A stretch of 64,000 bases of DNA from positions 1-64,000 of the forward strand of contig JPHH03000037.1 in assembly GCA_000750105.3 (NCBI GenBank), in the 5' to 3' direction. The notes under the pieces are model-generated. The model made no database searches, was not told the origin of the DNA, and saw only the letters and a list, made by a program, of their open reading frames with translations. Shown in pieces: positions 1 through 10,100 of the stretch (within the stretch, counting starts at the first letter, position 1; each line of letters opens with the position of its first letter). The translations under genes were made by a program, and so were the position numbers. This stretch comes from Tolypocladium sp. Sup5 PDA-1. Its lineage: Eukaryota; Ascomycota; Sordariomycetes; Hypocreales; Ophiocordycipitaceae.

Positions 1-860
1 GGGTACGCTTATAAAGAGTGTACTTCCTTTCTAGAGGGTGGTCGGCACGATCGCCTTAGCCGTGCCCAGGTCCCTGGCCTCTAAACGGAGGATTAGGGGG
101 CGGCTAGGCGGCTACCGAAGCCATCGTGCTATCGGTCTCGTTGTCGTCGTGTCTTAAAGGAAAGGTCTCTCGTGGTCTCGACTCTCGTGGTCTCGTCTCT
201 GGAGAAAAGAGGCACGGCTTGAAGGGAGGAAGAAGAGGGAAAGAGGATAAAAAACCTATTGCTAGATTAACCCATAGCTACGCGATTTTGAGCATACGTG
301 ATTAGGGGTAGTGAATCGAGAACTTCGTTTATAATATCGACTTTTCTCGACTTTTCCCTCCTTTAACCCGTAACGCTGCTCTTGCTCTTACCGAGAAGCA
401 GGGCTATTAGCGACGAGACTCTATAAACAATTAGTCCATGTTCATACAGGGGATTTTGGATTTTCCCCCTCTAGCCCTGCGGGGGGCCGCCTGCGGCGAG
501 CTCTTCGCCTGTAGCGGGCTATGCCTCTGGCGGCTCTCCGAGGGCGGGCGGGCTTGCGATGGATGATATGGGCGGGCTTGCGACGGTATTGTAATGGATG
601 AACTAATAATGCTTCGTTAGAGTGACTCGTCGGGGTTAGTGGCATTAACACCACGACTCTACGAGGAAGGCACGGCGATACGAGTATGTAATACCTCATA
701 GCTAATATTCGGCATAACTTTAACTAATGATAGAACGGGATTCCTCCGTTAACTAATATCCGAAGAGCGGATAATCCCGTAACCTTAATACCTCTACATA
801 AAGAAGCAAAGCTGCCCAAGGTCAAGGCGCTGAACCAGCGCCCACAGGCCCGGGGTCAGA
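1..860. other. gene-poor, TpA-rich tract
   Basis: No credible gene is visible in this stretch. It is unusually rich in TA dinucleotides and short stop-rich frames while CpG is kept, which is the look of fungal DNA that has passed through repeat-induced point mutation (RIP). Short direct repeats occur at about 165-200 (CTCGTGGTCTCG-like) and about 540-600 (GGGCGGGCTTGCGA-like). It may be the remains of a transposon, but no transposase or reverse transcriptase fragment was recognised. Confidence 0.4.
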
Positions 861-2290
861 GGTCGAACCCGTAATGGATGCAGGCAATACGCCAGTGGTG
901 GATACGGTTCCAGACATTATTGCGGCGGGTGCGGCATCTCAGCTAAATGCTACTGCGCAAAAGAATGCTGGCATGTCAACACCAGAAAACGCTCAAGTGC
1001 CGATGAACACGTCTGCCGCAGAGCCAGTGCCAATGGACATTGGTCCATGTGACGGGCCAGCGCCAACGGCACCAGAGGCTTGATCAGCAATGGATGCAGA
1101 GACTGACATCATGGCGGCGGGTAATACGTTGGTGTACGAACGGTGATATGAATATACACGGCTGGCCTCACGAAAATTGTTTGCATGTGCCGGTCCCAAC
1201 GTGACGAATTCTGAAACAGTAGATGAGTGACATTGATGCTAGACGTGCGTATCGCCATCTCTCGTACTTGACACTGTCCTTGAAGTCCTTGATAGAGTGA
1301 TTTCCAGTTGCAGAGCATCTGCAATCCAGGCACGGAGAGGAGTTGTGGTCCTGTTGGTCGAGTGTCGAGGGCGCTGTCGTTGCCGGTGCTACCAGTCCAG
1401 CAGCTTGCCCTGTTCACTCACCCGTACTGAACAGCCAGCACGTTTCTTCGGCAATGTCATGTGATGAAAATGGATTTGGTGAAAACTTTTCAGCGTTTAC
1501 GTGCCGCCGTGTTGGAGGAATTTCAAACTCCTGCACAACACACACACGCGACCACAACACCACCAACCACGCATGCACGCACCCCATCTTCTCTCCCTCA
1601 CGTTGATAACATGCAGCAGAATTTTGGTTCGTGGAGCGGTTTCGACCGCAATGGCCACCGACGTGGCGGCCAGGGCCGCAGTGCCCATGGTCAGCCGTGG
1701 CACGCAGACGGATATCGTGGCGCCCGTCCGTGTCGAGGGCCAGAGGGGCATACAGGATGCCGTTGGGGCCCGCATAACACGACCCCGCGAGCTGGTGGCG
1801 CTTGTACAATTTCCCCTGTCCCCAAGATACAGTTGTACGTGAAGAAACGGTCTCTGGCGGAGCAGAGCAGGCTTGGTCGGAGCCCGATGCCTTCGTTGCC
1901 GATCGAATTCGAGCCCTAGAGACAACGACAACGACGCCCACGCAAGAGACAGCGTGCGCAGCTGTTGCAACCGGCAGTCGACCCGGCCTCGGACGTACAC
2001 CGAGAATGGCTGGAAACGAAGGAGCACGGCCACACGAACCGCCGATGCCCCTTAAATGGCCGATTCCTCTAAGGTCGAGTTGGGCCCCAAGTCGAGGACG
2101 ATTCTTCCAAGGTCCAGCAGGACAAGGAGCCCCAGGTCGGGGAAGGTTCTTCCAGTGTCCCAGAGGAGCCTCAGATAGAGGGCAGGCGAATCAACAGCGC
2201 CCAAAATATCTTTATTATACCCGTAAATGGGTACTGGTCTATTTGTTCAGGAGGTGGTATCTAGGTAACATGTCAGTTATCCATTAACCT
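861..2290 (+). pseudogene. decayed reading frames, repeat family with 4136-4518
   Basis: Fragmented, frame-shifted coding-like sequence on the plus strand. A Met-Asp-Ala-rich stretch (874-1083) is partly repeated just after its stop codon. A segment at about 1675-1760 reads VPMVSRGTQTDIVAPVR in one frame; nearly the same peptide (one Ser for Gly difference) is read on the minus strand at about 4360-4420. That shared protein-level similarity between inverted copies argues that both descend from a real gene or mobile-element ORF. No continuous ORF joins the pieces, and no domain was recognised. It could be a gag-like retroelement remnant or a decayed lineage-specific gene. Confidence 0.35.
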
Positions 2291-2598
2291 TGACCGCAAC
2301 ATGCTATGAGCCTGGCGAAGGTTCCTTCCCCCTGTAAGAATCAGGGGAACCGAGTGACCGCCTTTTTACCCCTACGAGAATGCTAGAGGAAGCAGCCCGG
2401 ACGTTCCTTCCCCTACCTTAGGGAGTCTAGGCAGCAGACAGGTGGTAAATCATAGAGATGAGACAACTTAATATCGTCTCATAAAGGTTCGGCTTGCTTC
2501 ACTTTTATTCTGTCTTATTATGGTTGAAATAATTCTTGTCGAAGTCAGTCTCGTCGCCGTCTCACGCGTGTGTTTATACCCCCATTTTTATACCAACA
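2291..2598. other. upstream region of the coiled-coil ORF
   Basis: No coding sequence seen. Contains two related CCTTCCCC-containing segments (about 2320 and 2405) and a pyrimidine/T-rich run ahead of the ATG at 2599. Nothing more specific can be said. Confidence 0.3.
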
Positions 2599-3339
2599 AT
2601 GGCTCGTTCTTCGAAGCGTCCCGCGCCGTCTGTGCAGTCCAAGGCTTCCGAGATTTGGAAGCAGTTCAAACCAACCCATACAATGAAGGATGCCAAGCAG
2701 TGCTTGGACGGGTTGAGAAATCGGGTGAAAGGCGTGCGAGTCGCTGTTGGCCGCAAGGCCGGCGTAGTAGGGTACAGCGCAAGTGCTGTCGATCTCTTGT
2801 CCGCCCTCGACAAGCAGGCCGAGGACCTCGCCGAGAAAGAGCAAAGACTCCGCGCCGACATTCAAGCCCTCGTTGAGGTCGCAACCCGCAAGGATACCGA
2901 GACATGTCATGACGGCCCGGCCCACGGTGTGGGCCCCGACGTCTTGGCCACCCACGGAGAAGCCATGAGGCGCCTTTTTCGGCGGACCCCGGCGTGGTTG
3001 GTGCAGCAGACCGATGCCATAGAGCTTGCTTGCCAGTTCGGCAGGGCGCTGCCTGCGCAGTTTGCAGCAGAAGTCGCGGGCGCAGTCCTTCCAGTGGCAC
3101 TCCCCGTGCCCCAGACAGACAATTCCGAACCCCTCGTCCGGTCCCTGCAGGACGAGCTCAAGTCTGCCAAAGCGTCGGAAGAGGGCCTCTCCAGGAAGCT
3201 TGATTTGCAGAGGCTGGAAAGTGATAAACAGCTAGCCGACATCGCGGAGCTCAGCGACAAGATCAAGGGGCTTGAGCTGCAGCTCGAGGTCCAAAAGGAA
3301 CGGCGGAGAACCAAGAAAACCACTTTCTTTCCTCTTTAG
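2599..3339 (+). CDS. hypothetical coiled-coil protein
   Basis: A 246-residue single-exon ORF beginning at an ATG with a good fungal context (CAACAATGG). The same frame is open 63 nt further upstream, but the ATG at 2599 gives a natural N-terminus. The first 30 residues are basic. Heptad-like Leu/Glu/Lys-rich segments lie at about residues 75-105 and again at about 190-240, predicting an alpha-helical, largely coiled-coil cytoplasmic or nuclear protein. The C-terminus is strongly basic (KERRRTKK). No enzyme motif, signal peptide or membrane segment is visible. It stands alone in a degraded region, so it may be a young lineage-specific gene or cargo of a former mobile element. The function is not recognised. 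Confidence 0.5.
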   Translation: MARSSKRPAPSVQSKASEIWKQFKPTHTMKDAKQCLDGLRNRVKGVRVAVGRKAGVVGYSASAVDLLSALDKQAEDLAEKEQRLRADIQALVEVATRKDTETCHDGPAHGVGPDVLATHGEAMRRLFRRTPAWLVQQTDAIELACQFGRALPAQFAAEVAGAVLPVALPVPQTDNSEPLVRSLQDELKSAKASEEGLSRKLDLQRLESDKQLADIAELSDKIKGLELQLEVQKERRRTKKTTFFPL

Positions 3340-4135
3340 GCACGGCCGGATGCCTATATATCCCAGAGTCAAGGCTTGTGCTGATGAAACCATGTGGTAT
3401 GACAGATTTTGTGGTGGGTTATCTTAGCTCCGGGGTCATACACTGTGTGTCGAGGTTGGCGGAAGTTGTTGAAGGAGTGAGTATATCGATACCTGGGCCA
3501 TATCCCATGGAGGGAACTAGAGGGAGGATTGACATTTCAATGTCTTCTATTGAGCGTATAGGGTGGTGCTGGAATACCGAAATTTGGTGATGAGCTTTAA
3601 CCCTTTCGACACCTTGTGAATTGCCGCCACAGCCTGAAAAAACGGCGTGAAACAAAACAACTGGCATGCAATGCGTAAAATATATTTGGACAAATATAGT
3701 ACTACGCTTCACGTTAGCCTACACCGTGTAGCCAGGTACGGTAGCTTCGCACTCGCAACAAAATAGAAACTGTATTTCATCCAGCACTCCCATTAGTTGT
3801 CCCTGAAACGTCATGGCTATTCAGACTGTATTTGATGCGGACGGCTGAACAGGTCAAGGTCCTCAACACTGTAGGGCCGTTCTATTCTGGGTCTTGCTCG
3901 ATGAAGTCCAACCTCCGCTGTCCATCAATTATCCTCACAGCAATAAGGTAACAGTCCTTCTTGTGGATCGGGCAACCGGAGTCCGTGTTGATGGGGCGGC
4001 AACTTCGAGATCCCCAATCTTTGACCTCGACGGTGCAAAACCATGGGCCAACCCACCCATCGCTGAGCACTTGGCCGGAATCAAGGCGCGACCCTGGGGG
4101 GCTGGCGTGCTTGATATTCCAGCCCTCACTCCCTG
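3340..4135. other. no gene seen
   Basis: This 0.8-kb stretch holds only short, mutually overlapping frames with no recognisable motif. Composition is mixed. It lies between the coiled-coil ORF and the decayed minus-strand frame. Confidence 0.35.
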
Positions 4136-4518
4136 TCAACCGACAACTCCAGGAATACCCACAATTTCTGGAACCCTTTCAAATCCATCTGACAATCCTG
4201 TCCACCCCAACTCAGGTACCTCTGTGCCACCGATCCTGTTCTGTCTTGCTCCATCAGACTGTTTGCCCGCAAACTTCTGTCTCTGGGGGGCGTGCAAAAG
4301 CACCACTGACCCGCGGCAACGGCCAGCCCGTCTCACGGCTTCCAACAAGCCCCTAGTACCATCGAAACGGACGGGCGCCACGATATCCGTCTGCGTGCTA
4401 CGGCTGACCATGGGTACCGGCGTACCGCTGCCCCTGCGGCCGCTTGGAAACGCTGTCCTTGCCAACTGTTATTCAACTCGTCAGTGAAATGAACCGAAAC
4501 TGCCTCTTGTGTCATCAT
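4136..4518 (-). pseudogene. decayed ORF, inverted paralogue of the 1.5-1.9 kb fragment
   Basis: Minus-strand open frames (109 and 61 residues, in different frames) contain the peptide VPMVSRSTQTDIVAPVR. It differs at one position from the plus-strand peptide coded near 1.7 kb. The frame is read leftward from the promoter-like repeat centred on 4900, which carries a TATA-like box on this strand at 4910-4901. The two frames do not join without a frameshift, so the copy looks broken. Function unknown. Confidence 0.35.
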
Positions 4519-4744
4519 TCACTCACAGACAGATTGCCAGGTACTCTCGTCGGCAAGGAATTCGAGCAACGTCGGTCTCACACTAGGCCAGCCGGCCTCG
4601 TGCAGGGTCGATCAGACCTCTTCCACGGCCGCTGGGTAGTAGGCCTCGATCTCAGGCTGCTTGACGAGTTAACAAGGCCCTGGTGGTGGACACGGCTGAA
4701 CGCAAAGACGGGACCAACCTTGATGTAGGCGAGCCCGGTGCTGA

Positions 4745-5160
4745 CTCCTTATCGTAGGAGTGTATAGGTCGCTCGGGATACGTGAAAGGTGGGCTGTAGG
4801 CATGGTCTACTTGGACCGCCGTGGTGGCTGTAGAAGCTGTATCGTTGCTTGAGTAGGATGAAGAGAAGAAAAAAGGTGGGAGGGACGGGGGGGAGCGGCA
4901 TATTTATACCTCTGGCGAGGCAGCGTTTGCTAGATTCACTGCCCTTGGCCCGGGACGCGTCTGTGATTCACTGCTCTCAGCCTGGGACGCGTTTGTGATT
5001 CACTGGCACTCGTTGCAAACGGCCAAGGCCAGCCCTCCAATGGGCATTGTTCATTGCGGTTGCGTCACATGCAGCTTGCCGTCCATTGCTATTGTGGCCG
5101 AGCCCGTTTTCTATTGTTCTTTGGCAAATCGTGCCACGTGTCTCGTGCGAGTTGGAACCA
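4745..5160 (-). repeat. promoter-like dispersed repeat, left copy
   Basis: About 400 bp that matches, in inverted orientation and with many substitutions, the sequence at 21310-21710. Shared landmarks in the same order include GGCTGTA followed by GGTCTACTTGG, a purine-rich AAGGTGGGAG tract, the TATA-like ATTTATA element (4901-4910), GAGGCAGCGT, GATTCACTGC, GGACGCG, GCAAACGGCCAAGGC, CATTGTTCATT and TCTATTGTTCTT. The TATA box plus purine/pyrimidine tract suggest the repeat carries a promoter driving leftward transcription towards the decayed ORF at 4136-4518. It could be a solo terminal repeat of a lost element. Confidence 0.6.
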
Positions 5161-5199
5161 GAACCTGCCACCTTTGAGGCACGAATAACCCTACCTGGC

Positions 5200-5700
5200 C
5201 CAGACACCCTGTTTGCGTCTTGACGGGCTTGATACGTGTATCCTTGCCACTAGAGATGCTTGTAGTCGCTCCGTCCTACATTCGTTTATCCATCCTCCGC
5301 AACTGTGACGTTGTGCGTGTACCGTACAGAACGTCCTCCAACGGGACCGTATATGTAATGCGTTACGGGCGACGTAGTGACTGGCGTTGTGGTGAACTCC
5401 ATGGGCCACGGAGTGTGAATGGGCCACGTGCGATGTAGTAACTGGCATTTGCACTTGACAATCGAACACTTGATTAACAATAGTAAGCGCCATGAATCCA
5501 CAGGCAGTGAATCAGGGAGGGACGGTCTCCAAAGCATAAATAGACCCCTCTCCCTCTCTTCTCTTCTCTTCTTTTCACGAGAAACAACTCCATCAGCGAC
5601 TACCGCTCTACAGTTATCGGCACATCGGTCCACGTAGACCATTCATACAGTCCATACCATCGCGGACATACCTCATGTACGACTTCCCCAGCAGCACGAA
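5200..5700 (+). promoter_or_regulatory. rightward promoter-like unit, weakly related to the repeat
   Basis: Contains GTGAATCAGGG, a TATA-like CATAAATAGACCCC (5535-5548), a long CT-rich tract (5548-5575) and a downstream TAGACC motif. This is the same order of landmarks as in the copy at 21.5 kb, but similarity between landmarks is weak. With the left copy it forms a back-to-back arrangement firing outward in both directions. No credible intact gene follows; a 76-codon frame at 5719-5949 is not supported by any motif. Confidence 0.35.
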
Positions 5701-6169
5701 AGGCTGAGACTGACCTTTATGTGGCAGAATACGTTTCACCTATTCACCAATACATGTGCCTCCGCCATCATGGCCCCCAACATCAAGGACGGCATTCCAA
5801 GCCGTGGTCCGTCAATGACAACTACCCTGACGACCGGCCTCCGACATCTGCAACGTGTCACATCTACCGCACAACCGCCACATCACATTGATGACTCGGT
5901 GTGTGCATTCAGGAATCAAGCCTCGTTGCCTTCTTCTATTAATAAATAAAGCCTCGTTATATTAATAACTCGGGACTTAATTAAAGCTATAAACGCCTTA
6001 ATCGCGAAGTCTAACGCTACTAATATAACTAATACGTAGCTAACGTTAGATTACAAGGCATCACAGGCCTCAACGGCATAGATAAAAGGAAGCTCTTTTC
6101 CACTCATTTAGCTAGAAATCAAGAGTCTTTACCAGTTAATTATCTCACCTTCTCACGCGTTACAACGCC
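5701..6169. other. TpA-rich, RIP-like tract
   Basis: From about 5935 to 6065 the sequence is very rich in TAA/TTA and TA steps with CpG retained, the pattern expected after C-to-T mutation at CpA. No gene is supported. It separates the promoter-like repeat from the decayed frames at 6170-6909. Confidence 0.4.
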
Positions 6170-6909
6170 AGAGCAGCGCACATTGTCCTCGGCGAGACCC
6201 TCAACGACATGGCCATCGACCTCCAGTTGGCCTACGAGGATACAGCGGACAACTCGCAGTTCTCCAACATGTCTGCCGCCGGTTCATCGAGGAGCGCAAG
6301 GCCGCTCGAGCCGAGGTGAATCAAAAAAATCATCGGGAAAGCGGATGAGGAGTCCGCAAGAGCCTGGTTGAGTGGGCCTTGGACAAGGTCCTCGATGGGA
6401 GCCTGCTGCACAACTGGCAGTATGCTGCTCTGTTATTTCCCGACACGGTCTTCATCTGGGCAGCTCACATCGCCTCGGGGCCGTCAGCGAGGACCATCGG
6501 CTTCCATGACGTGGCCAGGCCACGAACTGCAGACTGGGCTCTACGAGACGCTGGAGATACCGACACCCAGCGGGACAGTCCATCCGCTCCTCCACGGCCC
6601 CAAGCAGACGCAGACGAGTACCACACGGTCATACGGTACTACAACGCCGCACATACTTGTTCCTGCCCATCTCCCCTCATCGCTTGGCCGAGGTGGCCAT
6701 CCAGGTGGTGGAGGGGTGGACGTGGTGGAGGCATGATAATACGCCTCGGGAACAACCAGTTCGGCTTCTACGCGCCCACCTGGCCTGCCATGGCCTGGGT
6801 ATATGAAGCAATTACCTTGGAACTGGGAACGACCGAGATATCCGGCGTCATGGCGCCAGGAGGCTGGTCTGGGCCACGACCGCAGAGGCCGCTCCTCTGT
6901 CATAAGTGA
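6170..6909 (+). pseudogene. frame-shifted protein-coding remnant
   Basis: Coding-like sequence switches between plus-strand frames. One frame near 6179-6320 reads a helical segment (LGETLNDMAIDLQLAYEDTA). A second near 6270-6340 reads RRFIEERKAARAEV. From 6379 a 176-codon frame runs to 6909 (with DKVLDGSLLHNWQYAALLFP near its start). The pieces look like one protein broken by at least two frameshifts, but no intron fitting the short fungal consensus joins them. No family was recognised. It lies immediately downstream of the polyketide synthase 3' end and converges on it. Confidence 0.35.
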
Positions 6910-7193
6910 GCACTCCGCCGTCCGGTGTCGTTATATACGAGGGTGCAAGTCTGACCCGAAACCCCTCGAAGGAATCTTGAATCGTCAGCATTTTCTTTCT
7001 TTTGAAAAAGCTCTTTGTGCCAGGGCATTGACTGGGGTGAACAATTGCTGCTTATCCAGATAATGGTCTTGTTCATGGCGTTCGGGTACTCGGTTTCTAC
7101 AGTTTCACTGCCAACGTGGGCCTTGATTCGAGCACGTGGATTAGTTGACATGATAACAACGGCCTGGGCCAGATTTTACAATTCAATGTCCCT

Positions 7194-10100
7194 TTACTCC
7201 CCGTGCATAATCTTGCACAACCGTCCCGCGGCGTGTTTGCCGAGCAACTCGAGCGTCCCCATGCCCAGCATCTCCAGCAAGCTAATCTCGAAGCCAAACG
7301 CCGTCTTCCACCACTTCCTCATCTCGATGCCGACGAGCGAATCCATGCCCAGATCCGACAGGCTCAGCCCCGTCGCCAGGGAGTCGGTCGGCTTGCCAAG
7401 CAGCGCGAGGACCTTGCTGCCAATCTCCACGGCGAGTAGGGAGGCTGCCTCGGGTGTTTCGAGCACGGCCTTGTCGGCTCGAGCCGAGGCAAGGAGAGCC
7501 TTGAGGCCGTCGTTTCTGGATGCCTGCGCGGCGCCGCCACCGGCGTTGCTGTTGCGGTACACGGCCATGCGAGGATCCCGCCGCCAGAGGACGCGGTTGT
7601 CGGGCGAGGAGAGCGGCGTCGTGGACCCAAGGCCGATGGCAAAGACGGACGGATGCACAAAGGCCCGGCCGTCTTTGCTGGCGGCCTTGGGAGACGGCGT
7701 TCTGACGGCGAGGGACATGGCATCGAGGACATCCGACCCGCGGACGGTCACGAAGCCCATGGTCTTGAGCCCGCGCAGCAGCTCCGCGTCTCGGGCAACT
7801 ACACCGACGTCCTCGACGACGCCCACGTTGATGGTGGACGCGGGCAAGCCGAGGCCGACGCGGTACTGCGCAAAGGCGTCGAGGAATGCGTTGGCGGCCG
7901 CGTAGTTTGTCTGTCCCGGCGTGCCGACCACGGTCGCGATGGAGCTGAACATGACAAAGAAGTCGAGCTCGGCCCCGGCATCCCGCGCGGCCTGGTGCAG
8001 GTTCCACGTCCCCCGAACCTTGGGATCCGTCGCGGTGACCCAGTCGTCGTGCGTCATGGCGGCCCAGGCGGCGTCGCGAAGGACCATGGCCATCTGGACG
8101 ATGCCCCTGACCGGGTACGTCGCGCCGCGCACAGCCCCAGAGACGTCGTCGAGGGAGCCGACGCTGCCCCTGACGGCCTGGACGCCCACGCCCATGGATC
8201 GCAGCTCTCGAATCAGCGCATCGTGGCTCGGGGCTGTTCCGGCGCCGCGCGAGAGGAAGATGATGTTGCCCGCGCCGTGCTCGGCGAGCCAGATGGCAAC
8301 CTGGCGCCCGATGCCTCCGAAGCCGCCGACCAGGATGTACGACGCCTTGCCGTCGAAGGCGAGGTCTCTTTGGCGCTCTGCGACGGGCATGGCATGCTTT
8401 TCAGGGGTGGCGTCCGAGGCGGACTCGGGGCGCACCTCGACGACGACCTTGCCTTTATGGGCGTCTTGATTCAAATACCCAAAGGCCGCCGCAGCCTCGG
8501 CGGCGGAAAAGACCTTGGTTGGCCGGATTGGCGAGATGCGGCCTTCGCGATACAGCCTCATGACGGTCTGCAAGCGGCGAGCGGCCACGTCAGGTCTCGT
8601 GGAGCGGAGACTGTCCAAGTCGAGGGCGATGAAGCCGCGGCTGCTCATGTCGAGCCGGCCATCGAGTTCTCCATCGTGAGTGGAAATCATGGTACCGCAT
8701 TCGGCCACGCAACTCCATGCCGCGCGCCCGAGGCCGCCCGAGAGCGAGGCTGCGCCGAGCACGAGGTCGACGCCCTGTCCACGGGTCTCTCGCATGATGC
8801 CCTCGGCAAAGGATGCGTCGTGTGCGCCAAAGATGCGGTTCCGCGATAGATCGAATGTGTCCATCAGGCTCCGTGCAGCTTCGGCCTCTTCCTCCGCGTC
8901 GATGGTTACAAAGACGTTGGCGCCAACCATTTGCGCGACTTGCAGGGCGGCCATGCCAACGCCGTGAGAGGCGCCATGGATGAGCACAGACTGACCGCTC
9001 TCCAGCCGACCCAGGTCCAGGAGCGCATAGAGCGCCGTCACAAAGGCAAACGGCATGGTGGCTGCGTCGACAAAGCCGAGTGTCGGGGGTATCCTGACGA
9101 CAAGCTGCTCCGACGCCTTGGTCGTCGTGGACAGGGTCTCCGTGCCGAGTAGGACGACCCTATCACCGACCCGCAGCTTTGTGGCCCGAGGTCCGACGCG
9201 GCGGACGACGCCAGCGGCTTCGAGTCCGAAGATGGGCTTGTCCGGGTGTCCGCCCGTGCCAAGAGCGTTGGCGAGATCCTGTCGTGGTTAGCCGCCGTCG
9301 TTTCGTCTGTCGTCGAGAACATACCTTGTTGTTTACGCCGGCGGCGTATACCGCCACTTCGACCTCGACCCCCTGGGGGGCCTCCACGGCGCGGCTCGTC
9401 CACTTCAGCTCATTCAAGTGGCCGGCCCGGGGAATGGTCAGCACGGCTTTGTCGCCCTTTTCTGCCGTCCGCTGCTCTTCGGCAAGGGTAAAGGGGTAGT
9501 AGCGGCCGACGTTGACCTGGCCGCCGTAAACGGCGTACTCCATCTCGGGAGTGCTGTCCTCGTTGATCCGGTCCCCGGTGTTTGCATATCGCAGGTGAAA
9601 GTGTTCAAATACGTCGATGACCTTGGCGTCGGCAAAGCCCGTCTCGGTCTGGCAGACGGCAAAGTCGACGTCGAGCTCGGCGCGGAGGGCACGCGCGAGC
9701 CCGACGACTTGAGCGTAGCGCGCGTCGGTCGTGCTGCGGACGGAGAGCCGCGTGATCCAGAAGAGGCCGGAGCTGCCCAGGCGAGACACGAAGCGGTTGA
9801 AGAGCCCGTACGCTTCCGACGAAATGCCGCCGAGGAACGGGCCGTCGCCGTCCAGCAGAGCAATGATGTCCCTACCGGCGGGGGGTGCATCGTCGAGAGT
9901 GAGGCGGGAGACGTCGTAGCCCCTGTCGGTAAGCTGCGTAGACATGACCCCGATGTCGGTGTCGGCATTGACGGTGAGGATGGCGACCTGCTTCTCGACG
10001 CTCCCAGAGAAAAGGGGCTTGGCGACCAGGGCGTTGTTCATCCGCGGCGGGCGCTCGGGGTCTGCGACGACATCGTCGAGCGCGCTCAGGCCGGCCTCTC

